This document shows, piece after piece, positions 33,876 to 44,008 of a DNA stretch of 64,000 nt (position 1 is its first letter; every line of letters begins with the position of its first letter). The translations under genes were made by a program, and so were the position numbers. The notes under the pieces were generated by a model. That model was not told where the DNA came from, ran no database searches, and saw only the letters and a list, made by a program, of their open reading frames with translations. The stretch comes from an uncultured Rhodospirillales bacterium (GTDB lineage: Bacteria; Pseudomonadota; Alphaproteobacteria; CACIAM-22H2): NCBI GenBank assembly GCA_937926175.1, contig CALANV010000015.1, positions 14,190-78,189 of the forward strand, written 5' to 3'.

Positions 33876-34744
33876 ATGACCTGGCCGAGGTCACCGACGT
33901 CATATCCGCCAAGTTCGGTGGCGCGTTGGTGGAATTCCTGCGTCCTGGCAAAGGCGAAAAGCTTCTGGACCGGCGGCCGAAAATAGTCGCGTCGGCGCAT
34001 CACCAGATCGAAACGCTCGGTCTGCAGCGGCACGAAATCCAGCCGGAACTGGTTCGCGACGGCGCGGACCCCGACGCCGGCATCGGCCTTTCCCTCGGCG
34101 ATCGCAAGGCCGAGGTCGTGCTCGCTCAACGCCGGGTTCGGCAACGTGGTCAACTGATCGGGCGAGAGCCCGCCGGCCGCAAGCAGCTGCACCAACAGGA
34201 TTTGGCTTCCCGCCTCGGGTTGCCTCAACACGACCCGCGCCTTCTTCGTACGCAGATCGGCGATCGTGCGGAGACCCAGCGGGTTGCCCTGGGCGACGAT
34301 CAGCCCCTGCTCGCGCTTCGCCCATTCGAGAATGACGTAGTCGCGACGCGGCATGACGTTGCGGACCGTACCGACGTTGTACGTACCGTCGGCCTCCCGG
34401 ACGTGAATGCCGGCAAGCATGGCCTCGCCGGCGGCGACGCGGTGCAGTCCGTCCAGGCTGCCGCCCGGAAGCATCGCCAGGCCGCAGCGTGATTCCCGCA
34501 CCGCCCAGTCGAGCAGCGGATCGTGGCTCCCCGCGACGATGGCTGCCGGTGCCCGGTCCTCGACGTCCGGCCCGGGCTCGCTGTTCTGCGCGATCCAGAG
34601 GTCGATCAGCGCCTTCGGAAACAGCCATTTCCCGGTCACGCGCGAGCACGGGATCTTCCGTTCGCGCACGAGGTCGTAGACCTTCCGTTCCTTGATGCGC
34701 AGATAATCTGCGACCTCGCGTGTCGTCATCAGCTCGTGCGACAT
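33863..34744 (-). CDS. HTH regulator with periplasmic-binding-like sensor domain
   Basis: A 293-residue protein. Residues 1-60 form an excisionase/MerR-like helix-turn-helix: TTREVADYLRIKERKVYDLVRERKIPCSRVTGKWLFPKALIDLWI. The remainder resembles a type 2 periplasmic-binding fold (PBP_like/LysR-effector type) as found in cytoplasmic molybdate-responsive regulators: RESRCGLAMLPGGSLDGLHRVAAGEAMLAG, EQGLIVAQGNPLGLRTIADL, GLAIAEGKADAGVGVRAVA. It is convergent with the importer operon and divergent from the Fe-S gene. It likely senses molybdate or tungstate and controls uptake, which is inference from context. Confidence 0.82.
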   Translation of the reverse strand: MSHELMTTREVADYLRIKERKVYDLVRERKIPCSRVTGKWLFPKALIDLWIAQNSEPGPDVEDRAPAAIVAGSHDPLLDWAVRESRCGLAMLPGGSLDGLHRVAAGEAMLAGIHVREADGTYNVGTVRNVMPRRDYVILEWAKREQGLIVAQGNPLGLRTIADLRTKKARVVLRQPEAGSQILLVQLLAAGGLSPDQLTTLPNPALSEHDLGLAIAEGKADAGVGVRAVANQFRLDFVPLQTERFDLVMRRRDYFRPPVQKLFAFARTQEFHQRATELGGYDVGDLGQVIYNS

Positions 34745-34753
34745 CGGCAAAAC

Positions 34754-34780
34754 ACCGTCCGATCCAAAAACCGTCCGATC
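34754..34780. repeat. Direct repeat ACCGTCCGATC upstream of the regulator
   Basis: Two identical 11-bp copies at 34754-34764 and 34770-34780, 16 bp start to start, lie 10 bp upstream of the HTH-PBP regulator start. Tandem direct sites in this position could be half-sites for that regulator. No dyad symmetry accompanies them. Confidence 0.4.
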
Positions 34781-34920
34781 TGCTGTCCGTGCCGAATATA
34801 GCGAAGCTCCTGGGTTCCGGTCTCGAATACCTTGCAAGGCGACGGCGGCTACCCAAGAAACGACTTGCGTCGACCCTACCGGTTTGCCAGAACAGATTAT
34901 GTTCGGGAGGCGCATGAAGC

Positions 34921-36963
34921 TTGGAACTGAACGGCAAGACGGTCCTCGTCTGCGATTGTAACCGGACGATGCGCATCGACGGCGCCGCCCTGGCGAAAGC
35001 CTGTGGCGCCGAAGACGCCAAGGTCCATACGCTGCTTTGCCGCAACCAGATCGGCCAGTTCGAAGCGGCAAGCGCGAGCGGCAAGCCTGTTCTCGTCGCC
35101 TGCACCCAGGAGGCGCCTCTGTTCACCGAGACGCGGGCGGCCCTCGGACGCGACGTCGACCTGCAGTTCACCAACATCCGCGAGCGCGCCGGGTGGTCGG
35201 CCGAAGGCGATGCGGCGCTGCCGAAGATGGCGGCCCTCCTGGCCGAAGCGGCGCTCGAGGTTCCGGCCGCGCCGGCGCTCACGTTGAGATCGGCGGGCAC
35301 GACGCTGATCTACGGCCGTGACGAGGTCGCAATCGAGGCCGCGCGACAGCTGTCCGAGCGACTCGATTGCACGCTCCTGCTGGACCGGCCCGCGGACCTC
35401 ATCCCGCCCCGCCTGACCGAGGTGCCGATCCTGGCGGGAACGGTCGTCGCCGCGAAGGGATATCTCGGCGCGTTCGAGGTCGTGGTGAACGGCTATGCGC
35501 CGGCACTGCCGTTCTCGCGCCGCTTTCTCGAGTTCGAGCGGCCACGCGATGGCGTGGTCTCCAACTGCGATCTGATCCTCGACCTGACCGGCGGCACACC
35601 GCTTTTCCCGGCGCACGAGAAGCGTGACGGATACTTCCGGCCGGATCCGCGCGATCCGGCCGCCGTGCAGAAGGCGCTGTTCGACATCGTCGAACTGGTC
35701 GGCGAGTTCGAGAAGCCGCAATACGTGAAGTATGACGCAGCGCTGTGCGCCCATGGGCGGAACACCAAGACCGGCTGCACGCGGTGCCTGGACGTCTGCC
35801 CGACCGGTGCGATCACGTCCGCCGGCGATCAGGTGGCCATCGATCCCTATGTGTGCGCCGGCTGCGGCAGTTGCGCGAGCGTCTGTCCAACCGGCGCTTC
35901 AACCTATGCGCTGCCGCCGCGGGAGACGCTGCTCGAGCGTCTGCGTACGCTGCTGACCGTCTATGGCCGGGCCGGCGGTGAGAACCCGGTCCTTCTCGTC
36001 CATGACAGCCGCCACGGCGAAGATCTCATCGCACTGATGGCACGCTACGGCCGCGGTCTTCCGGCGCGCGTGCTACCGTTCGCCGTCAACGAGGTCACAC
36101 AGGTCGGCTTCGATTTCCTGGCCACTGCCTTCGCCTACGGCGCGAGCGCCGTGCGCATCCTCGCCGATCCGAAGAAGCGGGACGAGCTCGCCGGCCTCGC
36201 CGGGCAACTCGGCCTCGCCGAGACGATGTTGAGCGGCCTCGGTTTCGGCGAGGGGCGTCTGGGCGTGATCGAGACGAACGACCCCGATGCGGTCGAAGCC
36301 GAGCTCTACGCGCTGCCGCTGCTCGCGGCGCCGCGCGCCGGCGGCTTCCTGCCGATGGGCGGCAGGCGCGGGGTCACCACGCTGGCGCTTCGGCACCTTC
36401 ATGCCGTCGCGCCTGCTCCGGTCGACATGCTGCCGCTGCCCGCGGGTGCCCCCTTCGGCGCCGTGGAAGTCAACACGGCCGACTGCACGCTCTGTCTGTC
36501 CTGCGTCGGCGCATGCCCGACGGGCGCGCTGATCGACAATCCGGACTGGCCGATGCTGCGCTTCATCGAGGATGCCTGCGTGCAGTGCGGCCTGTGCAAG
36601 GTGACCTGCCCGGAAAAGGTCATCACCCTGAAGCCGCGCCTGAACTTCACCGACGATGCGCGCAGTCCAACCCTCCTCAAGGAAGAGGAGCCGGCGCATT
36701 GCATCCGCTGCGGCAAGCCCTTCGGCACCCGGAGCGCGATCGAACGGGTGATCGAGAAGCTGGCCGGAAAGCACTGGATGTTCCAGAACGAGGCGGCAGT
36801 GGAGCGGATCCGCATGTGCGAGGACTGCCGCGTGATCGTGCAGACCGAGACCGTGATCGAGCCGCTCGCCGGCCCGCCCCGACCCGTACCGCGCACGACG
36901 GAAGACTACATTCGCGCCCGCGAAGCCGAGGTTCGCACGCCACCCGAAAAGCTGGACTCCTGA
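34921..36963 (+). CDS. Multi-cluster 4Fe-4S protein of fdh/Moco regions
   Basis: A 680-residue soluble iron-sulfur protein. Two ferredoxin-type modules are visible: near residue 286, [13 protein letters not shown] with [15 protein letters not shown]; near residue 522, [16 protein letters not shown] with [16 protein letters not shown]. Near the C-terminus lie CIRCGKPFG and CEDCR. The N-terminal part has CDCNRTM and conserved cysteines. Proteins of this design co-occur with DUF3305/DUF3306 and formate dehydrogenase genes in alphaproteobacteria. It may pass electrons to or from the enzyme. The start is TTG 34921, with GGGAGG 10 nt upstream. Confidence 0.85.
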   Translation: MELNGKTVLVCDCNRTMRIDGAALAKACGAEDAKVHTLLCRNQIGQFEAASASGKPVLVACTQEAPLFTETRAALGRDVDLQFTNIRERAGWSAEGDAALPKMAALLAEAALEVPAAPALTLRSAGTTLIYGRDEVAIEAARQLSERLDCTLLLDRPADLIPPRLTEVPILAGTVVAAKGYLGAFEVVVNGYAPALPFSRRFLEFERPRDGVVSNCDLILDLTGGTPLFPAHEKRDGYFRPDPRDPAAVQKALFDIVELVGEFEKPQYVKYDAALCAHGRNTKTGCTRCLDVCPTGAITSAGDQVAIDPYVCAGCGSCASVCPTGASTYALPPRETLLERLRTLLTVYGRAGGENPVLLVHDSRHGEDLIALMARYGRGLPARVLPFAVNEVTQVGFDFLATAFAYGASAVRILADPKKRDELAGLAGQLGLAETMLSGLGFGEGRLGVIETNDPDAVEAELYALPLLAAPRAGGFLPMGGRRGVTTLALRHLHAVAPAPVDMLPLPAGAPFGAVEVNTADCTLCLSCVGACPTGALIDNPDWPMLRFIEDACVQCGLCKVTCPEKVITLKPRLNFTDDARSPTLLKEEEPAHCIRCGKPFGTRSAIERVIEKLAGKHWMFQNEAAVERIRMCEDCRVIVQTETVIEPLAGPPRPVPRTTEDYIRAREAEVRTPPEKLDS

Positions 36964-37072
36964 CCGGGCCGTCGGACGTTCCCGCAGGCGCGACCAAATC
37001 CACACAAATCTTGGGGGCGACAGATCGCCGGGCGATACCTATTATCATGGTCGTGCTGGATCTGAGCCGACC

Positions 37073-38113
37073 ATGACGACTGCCGCCGACGCCACGATGC
37101 CGGCCCCGCTTGCCACCGCCCCGCTGATCGACCCGTTTCAGCGGCGCATCACCTATTTGCGGGTATCGGTGACGGACCGCTGCGACTTCCGCTGCGTGTA
37201 CTGCATGGCAGAGGACATGACGTTCCTGCCCAAGGCCGAGATCCTGTCGCTCGAGGAACTCGATCGCCTCTGCTCCGCCTTCATCCGGCTCGGGGTGCGC
37301 AAGCTGAGGCTCACCGGCGGTGAACCCCTCGTCCGCCGCAATATCATGAGCCTGTTCCGCGCGCTCAGCCGTCACATCGTATCCGGTGCTCTCGACGAAC
37401 TCACGGTGACGACCAACGGCAGCCAGCTCGCGAAATATGCGAACGAGCTCTACGACTGCGGCGTCCGTCGCATCAACGTGTCGATCGATACGCTCGATCC
37501 GGCGAAATTCACGGCCATCACGCGGTGGGGCCGGCTGGAGCAGGTCATGGAGGGACTCGCCGCGGCGAAGGCGGCCGGCCTTCAGATCAAGATCAACACC
37601 GTCGCGCTCAAGGGCGTGAACGAGGACGAGTTCGACGACATGATCGCCTGGTGCGGCGAGAACGGCTACGACCTCACGATCATCGAGGTGATGCCGATGG
37701 GCGATATCGGCCCGAGCCGGATCGACCAGTATCTGCCGCTCTCGCTTGTCCGCGCACGCCTGGCGCAGCGCTGGACGCTCGAAGAGACCGACTATCGAAC
37801 GGGCGGTCCGGCGCGCTATGTCGTCGTCAAGGAAACGGGCCGGCGGCTCGGCTTCATCACCCCCCTCACCCATAATTTCTGCGAGCTCTGCAACCGCGTT
37901 CGCCTGACCTGCACCGGGACGCTTTACATGTGCCTGGGCCAGGAAGACGCCGCGGATCTGCGCGCGCCGCTGCGCGCCAGCCAGGACGACGCCCTGCTCG
38001 AGGCGGCCATCCGCGAAGCCATCAGCCGCAAGCCCAAGGGCCACGACTTCATCATCGACCGCCGGCACCGGACGCCGGCCGTCGGACGCCATATGAGCGT
38101 CACCGGCGGCTGA
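37073..38113 (+). CDS. moaA: GTP 3',8-cyclase MoaA
   Basis: A 346-residue radical SAM enzyme that catalyses the first step of molybdenum cofactor synthesis. The N-terminal SAM cluster motif is [16 protein letters not shown] and [11 protein letters not shown] are typical core segments. The C-terminal second cluster motif is [18 protein letters not shown]. The last residues differ from the usual double-Gly tail but end in SVTGG, so the GG pair is present. It supplies the cofactor for FdhA. Confidence 0.95.
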   Translation: MTTAADATMPAPLATAPLIDPFQRRITYLRVSVTDRCDFRCVYCMAEDMTFLPKAEILSLEELDRLCSAFIRLGVRKLRLTGGEPLVRRNIMSLFRALSRHIVSGALDELTVTTNGSQLAKYANELYDCGVRRINVSIDTLDPAKFTAITRWGRLEQVMEGLAAAKAAGLQIKINTVALKGVNEDEFDDMIAWCGENGYDLTIIEVMPMGDIGPSRIDQYLPLSLVRARLAQRWTLEETDYRTGGPARYVVVKETGRRLGFITPLTHNFCELCNRVRLTCTGTLYMCLGQEDAADLRAPLRASQDDALLEAAIREAISRKPKGHDFIIDRRHRTPAVGRHMSVTGG

Positions 38114-38202
38114 TCGATCGGGCCCTGCAAGGCGTTTACGGCACCGTAAGACGTTTCCGAGCCCCACGTTTTCCGAGCCATGGCGCACCGGCCGCGCTTC
38201 GC

Positions 38203-38208
38203 TATACT
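38203..38208 (+). promoter_or_regulatory. Possible -10 element ahead of nadK
   Basis: TATACT at 38203-38208 would place transcription start near 38215, 19 nt before ATG 38234. No clear -35 is seen. A similar GCTATACT element appears upstream of the DUF6152 gene at 62707-62712. The placement supports the shorter nadK start. Confidence 0.35.
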
Positions 38209-38233
38209 CGCTGCGGCCGCCGGAGCACAGCCA

Positions 38234-39028
38234 ATGCCGTGGGAACAACAGCACGCCGCCAAGACCAAAATCGCCTTCGTTGCCGCCGACTCCGAGCCGG
38301 CGCAGCAGGCGTGTCGCCGCCTGTCGGAGATCTACCGCGAACGCACGGTGGCGCCCGAGCAGGCGGATGTGATCGTCGCGCTCGGCGGCGACGGTTTCAT
38401 GCTGCAGACGCTCCACCGCTTCATGGACGGCGCCGTGCCGATCTTCGGCATGAACCGCGGCAGCGTCGGCTTCCTCCTGAACGAGTATCGTGAGAACGAC
38501 CTGGTCGAGCGCCTGCAGGCCGCCGTGAAGGTCACGCTCCACCCTCTGCGCATGCGGGCGCGCACGGTCGCGGGCGAATACGTCGAGGCACTGGCCATCA
38601 ACGAGGTGTCGTTGCTGCGTCAGACGCGCCAGTCCGCGAAGATCCGCATTCTCGTCGACGGCATCGAGCGGCTTGCCGAACTCACCTGCGACGGCATTCT
38701 GGTGGCGACACCGGCCGGCAGCACGGCCTACAACCTGTCGGCCCACGGGCCCATCATCCCGCTGGGCGCGCAACTGCTGGCGCTGACGCCGATCAGCGCG
38801 TTCCGGCCGCGACGCTGGCGCGGCGCCCTGCTTCCGCACACCGCCGAAGTGCGCTTCGAGGTGCTCGAGGCGGACAAGCGTCCGGTCAGCGCCACCGCCG
38901 ACCATACCGAGGTCCGCGACGTCATCGCCGTCGACGTCCGCGAGGATCGCGACGTGTCGCTCACGCTTCTCTTCGATCCCGAGCACAACCTCGAGGAACG
39001 GGTCCTCAAGGAACAGTTCCTGCCGTAG
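38234..39028 (+). CDS. nadK: NAD kinase
   Basis: A 264-residue kinase that phosphorylates NAD to NADP. Diagnostic motifs are [17 protein letters not shown] (GGDG), [15 protein letters not shown] and [28 protein letters not shown] 38234 has GGAG 8 nt upstream; an earlier in-frame ATG at 38180 has none and would lie upstream of the likely transcription start. A housekeeping gene, apparently not functionally tied to the Moco genes before it. Confidence 0.95.
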   Translation: MPWEQQHAAKTKIAFVAADSEPAQQACRRLSEIYRERTVAPEQADVIVALGGDGFMLQTLHRFMDGAVPIFGMNRGSVGFLLNEYRENDLVERLQAAVKVTLHPLRMRARTVAGEYVEALAINEVSLLRQTRQSAKIRILVDGIERLAELTCDGILVATPAGSTAYNLSAHGPIIPLGAQLLALTPISAFRPRRWRGALLPHTAEVRFEVLEADKRPVSATADHTEVRDVIAVDVREDRDVSLTLLFDPEHNLEERVLKEQFLP

Positions 39029-39068
39029 CGCGCCGGCTTCGCGCGCCCAATCGGGCGTCGCAAGGCTG

Positions 39069-39956
39069 CTATGTAACAGCAGCGCGGACGTGGTCGGCAA
39101 TACGCGCCACGACGCGCGCGAGGTCGGCCTGCAGCTTTGCGAAGCCTGCGGATTTCTCGCGCGTTCTCTCGTCCATGTAGAGCCGCCGGTTGATCTCGAT
39201 CTGCAGGCTGTGGCGCCGTGCCACCGGGTCACCGTAGCGGCGCACGATCTCCGCCCCTTTGTAGGGATCGTTGATCCTGACCTCGTAGCCCAGTTCGGTG
39301 AGCGCGTCCGCCACCAGCTTCGTGAGCGCCGGACTGCACGACGTTCCGTCGCGGTCGCCCAGAACGAACTGCGCACGCCCGACGGCGCCGTCGGGCGTCA
39401 TCGCGCTGCCGCGCGAGGCCATGGAGTGGCAGTTGATGTGCCAGACCGCCCCGAACCGCGCGTGCAGGTCGTCGATGATGCGCCCGAGCATGTCGTGATA
39501 CGGCAGGTAATAGGTTTCGATGCGCGCGCGGACCTCGCTGACCGGCAGCTTGCGGTCGTACATCGGAATGCCCGGGTGGGCGAGCCGTCGGATCAGCCCC
39601 ATTCCCAGCCTCGTCTTCTCGCCCGGCGCGATCTTGCCCGGCCATGGGCCGTCGAGCAGATCGGGATCGATATCGTCGACGTGACGGTTGACGTCGATAT
39701 AGCTGCGCGGAAAAAGCGCGGCGAGCAGCGTCGCCCCGTGCGCCGGCGCGCTCGCGAACAGCTCGTCGACATGCGTGTCCTCCGCCGTCCGCACGATCTC
39801 GAGCGGTGCCGAGAAGCGGAAATCCGCCGGATAGCTGATGCCGCTGTGCGGGGAGTCGAAGACCAGCGGGATCACCGCGCCCGGTGGATCGCGCCGGTAA
39901 AGCACGCCCGGGATCACCGTTTCCTTCTTCCGTTCGCTCGGCATCTGGACACCCAT
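39069..39956 (-). CDS. N-formylglutamate amidohydrolase
   Basis: A 295-residue FGase-family hydrolase. Conserved segments include VFDSPHSGISYP, DTHVDELF, FPRSYIDVNRHVDDIDP and HINCHSM, with histidine and aspartate zinc ligands. It hydrolyses N-formyl-L-glutamate to formate and glutamate in histidine degradation, or related N-acyl amino acids. No hut genes are adjacent; instead it lies downstream of a peptide-type ABC transporter on the same strand, suggesting use of imported amino-acid derivatives. Confidence 0.88.
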   Translation of the reverse strand: MGVQMPSERKKETVIPGVLYRRDPPGAVIPLVFDSPHSGISYPADFRFSAPLEIVRTAEDTHVDELFASAPAHGATLLAALFPRSYIDVNRHVDDIDPDLLDGPWPGKIAPGEKTRLGMGLIRRLAHPGIPMYDRKLPVSEVRARIETYYLPYHDMLGRIIDDLHARFGAVWHINCHSMASRGSAMTPDGAVGRAQFVLGDRDGTSCSPALTKLVADALTELGYEVRINDPYKGAEIVRRYGDPVARRHSLQIEINRRLYMDERTREKSAGFAKLQADLARVVARIADHVRAAVT

Positions 39957-39984
39957 GGAAAATGCGACTGCGTTGCTGTCCGGC

Positions 39985-41010
39985 CTACCGGCGGTCGTTG
40001 AGATGGCAGGCCGACCGGCGTCCCGGCGCGATCTCCTTCAGGACGGGCGCCTCGACGCGACAGCGCGGCATGGCATGCGGACAACGCGGATGGAAATGGC
40101 ATCCCGGCGGCGGCGCGAGCGGCGACGGAATTTCGCCTTTTACCGGCGTGAACTGCCGCCGGCGCGTATCGAGCCGCGGCACCTCGGCGAGCAGCGCCGC
40201 CGTGTAGGGGTGATTCGGCGCCGCGAACAGCTCCTCTGCTGGGCACTCCTCGACGATGCGGCCGAGATACATGATGGCGACGCGGTCGGACAGATGCCGG
40301 ACGACGCCGAGGTCGTGACTGATGAACAGGTAGGTCAGCTTGAGTTCCTCGCGCAGGCGCATGAACAGGTTGAGGATCTGCGCCTGGATCGAAACGTCGA
40401 GGGCCGCGACCGCCTCGTCGCAGACGATGAATTCCGGCCGGACGGCGAGTGCCCGCGCGATGCCGATGCGCTGCCGCTGTCCGCCCGAGAACTGGTGCGG
40501 GTAGCGCCGTTTGTAGCTCGGATCCAGTCCGACGCGCCGCATCGTCTCGTCGACATAGCGGTCGAGGTCGGCGCGTTTGACGAGACCATGATAGACCGGC
40601 GCCTCGCCGATGATGTCGCGCACGCACATGCGCGGGTTGAGTGAGGCGAACGGGTCCTGGAAGATCATCTGGATGGCGAGGGCGACCGCGCGCGCCTCGG
40701 CGCCGCTCAGCCGCGCCACGTCGCGCCCGCGATAAAGGACCGTGCCCGCGCTCGGCGGCAGGATGCCGGCGACGATGCGGCCGAGCGTCGATTTCCCGCA
40801 ACCGGACTCGCCGACCAGCCCCAGCACCTCGCCCTCGCGCACGACGAGGTCGACGTCGCTGACCGCGTGGACGACCTCCTCGCGCACGTTGGCGCCCAAG
40901 GCGTTGGCGACCTTCGCCGCGAAATCGAGCCGTTTCACGAACCGCCGCGACACGCCCCGGAGTTCCAGGAGCGGTTGGGCGATCGGTGCGTCGCCAGTTC
41001 CGTGCATCAT
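39985..41010 (-). CDS. Oligopeptide-type ABC ATPase (DppF/OppF-like)
   Basis: A 341-residue ATPase. It has Walker A GESGCGKSTLGR, Q-loop MIFQDPFASLNPRM, signature FSGGQRQRIGIARAL, Walker B FIVCDEAVAALD and the C-terminal oligo_HPY region with a cysteine-rich CHFHPRCPHAMPRC segment. Note the AVAALD variant where most members have PVSALD. ATG 41010 overlaps the partner ATPase stop as ATGA. Confidence 0.9.
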   Translation of the reverse strand: MMHGTGDAPIAQPLLELRGVSRRFVKRLDFAAKVANALGANVREEVVHAVSDVDLVVREGEVLGLVGESGCGKSTLGRIVAGILPPSAGTVLYRGRDVARLSGAEARAVALAIQMIFQDPFASLNPRMCVRDIIGEAPVYHGLVKRADLDRYVDETMRRVGLDPSYKRRYPHQFSGGQRQRIGIARALAVRPEFIVCDEAVAALDVSIQAQILNLFMRLREELKLTYLFISHDLGVVRHLSDRVAIMYLGRIVEECPAEELFAAPNHPYTAALLAEVPRLDTRRRQFTPVKGEIPSPLAPPPGCHFHPRCPHAMPRCRVEAPVLKEIAPGRRSACHLNDRR

Positions 41011-41987
41011 ACCCCCTCGCCGTGAAGCGGGTGGAAACAGCGTGCGAGCCGACCGGGACCGACCGGCGCCATCGGCGGGGGTTCGAGACAAGCCCCGTCC
41101 GCGCGCGAACAGCGCGGCCGGAAGCTGCACCCCGACGGCAGGTCGAGCAGCGACGGCATCACGCCGGGAATCTGCCGCAGCGGCGCGCCGCGCCGGTTGG
41201 CACTCGGCACCGAACACATCAGGCCATGCGTATACGGATGCGCCGGCCGGTCCAGCACGTCGTCGACCGTCCCCTGTTCGACGATCTTGCCCGCGTACAT
41301 CACGCACACTTCGTCCGCGAGCGAAGCGACCACCGAGAGGTCGTGCGTGATCCAGATCAACGCCGTGCCGGTCTGGCGACACAGCTTCTGCACCTCGAAC
41401 AGAATCTGCGCCTGGATGGTAACGTCGAGGGCGGTGGTGGGCTCGTCGGCGATGATCAGGTCCGGCTTGTTGATGAGCGCGATGGCGATGGCGACGCGCT
41501 GACGCATGCCGCCGGAGAACTGGTGGGGATAGGCCTTGAGCCGCTCCTCGGGAGAGGGAATGCCGACCTGCCCCAGCGCGTCGCGGGCGCGCCGGCGCGC
41601 CTCGGCCTCCGACACATCGACATGCGCCCGCACCGCCTCCACCATCTGGGTTTCGATGCGGAGCACCGGATTGAGCGTCATCATCGGGTCCTGGAAGATC
41701 ATGGCGATGCGCGAGCCGCGCAGCTTGCGCAGCTCTTCTTCCGTCAGGCCGACGAGATTCCGTCCCTTGAACAGAATCCGTCCGCCCTCGATCCGGCCCG
41801 GCGGATCGACCAAACCGATGATGGAGAACCCGGTGACCGTCTTGCCCGATCCCGATTCGCCGACGAGGCCGACGATCTTGCCGGCCTCGGCGCGGAAGCT
41901 CACGCCGTCGACGGCCTTCACCACCCCGGCCTTGGTGTAGAACCAGGTCTTGAGGTCTTCGACGACGAGGGTCGGAGCCGTGCTCAT
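41007..41987 (-). CDS. Oligopeptide-type ABC ATPase (DppD/OppD-like)
   Basis: A 326-residue ATPase with Walker A GESGSGKTVTGFS, Q-loop MIFQDPMMTLNPVL, signature FSGGMRQRVAIAIALI, Walker B LIIADEPTTALD and a C-terminal CSFRPRCSRADGAC segment. It pairs with the DppF-like ATPase to drive import through the two permeases upstream. Confidence 0.92.
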   Translation of the reverse strand: MSTAPTLVVEDLKTWFYTKAGVVKAVDGVSFRAEAGKIVGLVGESGSGKTVTGFSIIGLVDPPGRIEGGRILFKGRNLVGLTEEELRKLRGSRIAMIFQDPMMTLNPVLRIETQMVEAVRAHVDVSEAEARRRARDALGQVGIPSPEERLKAYPHQFSGGMRQRVAIAIALINKPDLIIADEPTTALDVTIQAQILFEVQKLCRQTGTALIWITHDLSVVASLADEVCVMYAGKIVEQGTVDDVLDRPAHPYTHGLMCSVPSANRRGAPLRQIPGVMPSLLDLPSGCSFRPRCSRADGACLEPPPMAPVGPGRLARCFHPLHGEGV

Positions 41988-42005
41988 GCCGCGCCGCGCC
42001 TGCCT

Positions 42006-42929
42006 CTATTTCCGAAGCCGCGGGTTGAGCACGTCGCGGAGCTGATCGCCGACGAGGTTGATGCTGACGATGGTGATCAGCAGTGCGACGCCGGGGAAGA
42101 AGCTGATCCAGTACTTGCCCGACATCATGTACTCGTAGCCGTTGGCGATCAGCAGTCCGAGCGACGGCTCGGTGATGGGCAGGCCGATCCCGAGAAACGA
42201 CAGCGTCGCCTCGAGCGCGATCGCATGCGCCACCTGCACGGTGGCCACGACGATCAGCGGCGGCAGGCAGTTGGGCAGCAGGTGCCGGAACAGGATGCGC
42301 CCATGGCCGAGCGCGAGGCAGCGCGCCGCCTCGACATACTCCTTGCCCCGTTCCACCAGCGCCGTGCCTCGCACCGTGCGGGCATAGTACGCCCATTGCA
42401 CGGTGACGAGCGCGACGATGATCTTGCCCGTGCCCTGCCCCAGCACCGCAAGCAGGATCAGCGCCACCAGGATCGCCGGAAAGCTGAGCTGGATGTCGAC
42501 GATGCGCATGATCAGCGTGTCGATGCGCCCGCCGAAATAGGCGGCGGCAAGGCCGGCTGCCGTGCCGATGAGGACGGCAATGACGGCGCTCATCACGCCG
42601 ACGCCCAGCGATATGCGCAGGCCGTAGAGAATGGCCGACAGCATGTCCCGGCCCTGGTCATCCGAGCCGAGCCAGAACGTGAAACCGGCCGCGGACTCGG
42701 CGCCGGGCGGCAGACGGCCGTCCAGAATGTCGAGCTGGTTGAGATCGTACGGATCCTGCGGCGAGATCAGCGGCGCCGCGAGTGCTGCGACGATGATCAT
42801 CGCAAGCACGACGAGCGCAACCACGGCAAGCCGGCTTTCCGCGAATTCGGCGACGAAGCGCCGGAACGGTGCCTCCGCCGGTGCGGCGGGGACGACCTCG
42901 ATCCCGTCGCGCTCGATGACGGTGGCCAT
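42006..42929 (-). CDS. Peptide-type ABC permease (DppC-like)
   Basis: A 307-residue permease with an N-terminal cytoplasmic segment and about six helices. The family-typical periplasmic region HWLG-equivalent is FWLGSDDQGRDMLSAILYGLRISL; the cytoplasmic coupling loop is VERGKEYVEAARCLALGHGRILFRHLLPN. ATG 42929 starts 5 bp beyond the dppB-like stop. Confidence 0.92.
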   Translation of the reverse strand: MATVIERDGIEVVPAAPAEAPFRRFVAEFAESRLAVVALVVLAMIIVAALAAPLISPQDPYDLNQLDILDGRLPPGAESAAGFTFWLGSDDQGRDMLSAILYGLRISLGVGVMSAVIAVLIGTAAGLAAAYFGGRIDTLIMRIVDIQLSFPAILVALILLAVLGQGTGKIIVALVTVQWAYYARTVRGTALVERGKEYVEAARCLALGHGRILFRHLLPNCLPPLIVVATVQVAHAIALEATLSFLGIGLPITEPSLGLLIANGYEYMMSGKYWISFFPGVALLITIVSINLVGDQLRDVLNPRLRK

Positions 42930-42934
42930 GTCGC

Positions 42935-43912
42935 TCAGCCCTTCATGTCGGCGAGGCGGACGCGCGGATCGAGCACCGAATAGAGCACATCCACCACCAG
43001 GTTGATGACGATGAACATCGTCACGGTGATCAGCATGTAGGCGACGATGACCGGACGGTCGAGATTGTTGATCGAATCGATGATCAGCTTGCCCATGCCG
43101 GGCCACGCGAACACCGTCTCGGTGACGACGGCAAAGGCGATCACCGAGCCGAGCTCGAGGCCGACGACGGTGACGATCGGGATCATGATGTTCTTGAGGA
43201 CATGCACGAACACGACCCGCCGCATCGTCAGGCCCTTCGCCCGCGCGAACTTGACGTAGTCCATCAGCATGTTCTCGCGCATGCCGGCCCGCGTCAGACG
43301 GATCACCAGCGACAGCTTGAACAGCGCGAGATTGAGGGCCGGCAGCAGGACGTGACTGAGCCCGTCCCAGGTGGCGAGGCTGGTCTCGATGCCGAAGACC
43401 TCCGCCGTGGCGCCCCGCCCCGTCGATGGCAGCCAGCCGAGCTCGACCGCGAAGACCATGATCAGCATCAGCCCGACCCAGAACGTCGGGAGGCTGAAGC
43501 CGAGGATCGAGCCCGCCATGATCGCCTTGGCGATGCGCGACTGCGGCCTGAATCCGGCGTACATGCCGAGCGGGATGCCGAGCGCGAGCGCGATCACCAT
43601 GGCGGTGAATGCGAGCTCGAGGGTCGCCGGCATGCGCTGCAGGATCAGCCCGAGCGCCGGCTGGTTGAACACGAACGACTTGCCGAGGTCGCCCATCACC
43701 GCATTGCGGATGAACAGCAGGTACTGCTCCCACAGCGGCTTGTCGAGGCCGAGCGCCGCGATCACGCGGGCGCGCTCGGCCTGATCGGCATCCGCCGCGA
43801 CGAAGATCTCGACGGGATTGCCGATCGCATAGACACCCACGAAGACCAGCAGCGACATGACGAAGAGCACGAGAATGCTCTGCATCACGCGCCGGATGAT
43901 GAAGACGGTCAT
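42935..43912 (-). CDS. Peptide-type ABC permease (DppB-like)
   Basis: A 325-residue permease with six helices. Family segments are FIIRRVMQSILVLFVMSLLVF at the N-terminus and the coupling loop ENMLMDYVKFARAKGLTMRRVVFVHVLKN. It lies 96 bp after the binding-protein gene, and that gap contains two strong hairpins. Confidence 0.93.
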   Translation of the reverse strand: MTVFIIRRVMQSILVLFVMSLLVFVGVYAIGNPVEIFVAADADQAERARVIAALGLDKPLWEQYLLFIRNAVMGDLGKSFVFNQPALGLILQRMPATLELAFTAMVIALALGIPLGMYAGFRPQSRIAKAIMAGSILGFSLPTFWVGLMLIMVFAVELGWLPSTGRGATAEVFGIETSLATWDGLSHVLLPALNLALFKLSLVIRLTRAGMRENMLMDYVKFARAKGLTMRRVVFVHVLKNIMIPIVTVVGLELGSVIAFAVVTETVFAWPGMGKLIIDSINNLDRPVIVAYMLITVTMFIVINLVVDVLYSVLDPRVRLADMKG

Positions 43913-43937
43913 GAAGACCCCGCTCGTCCGCGGTTAG

Positions 43938-43997
43938 GCGGCCGCCGCATAGCCGGCGAGGCGGCGGCCGCGGCGCGGGCGTGCCGGGCACGCCCGC
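43938..43997 (-). repeat. Two GC-rich intergenic hairpins in the dpp-like operon
   Basis: Between the binding-protein gene and dppB-like gene are two perfect inverted repeats. The first has 11-bp arms at 43938-43948 and 43961-43971; the second has arms GCGGGCGTGCC (43975-43985) and GGCACGCCCGC (43987-43997). No T tract follows. Such hairpins after a binding-protein gene usually protect its mRNA 3' end or attenuate the downstream permease genes, giving excess binding protein. Confidence 0.7.
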
Positions 43998-44008
43998 CGC
44001 CCAGGGTG

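Noticed and set aside
38134..38155. Hairpin TTACGG-CA-CCGTAA after moaA as a terminator
   Set aside because: The loop is only 2 nt and no T tract follows, so a terminator call is not supported.
40986..42983. 665-codon + strand frame opposite the dpp-like ATPases and permease
   Set aside because: Antisense to well-supported transporter genes; composition is that of a mirrored GC-rich frame.
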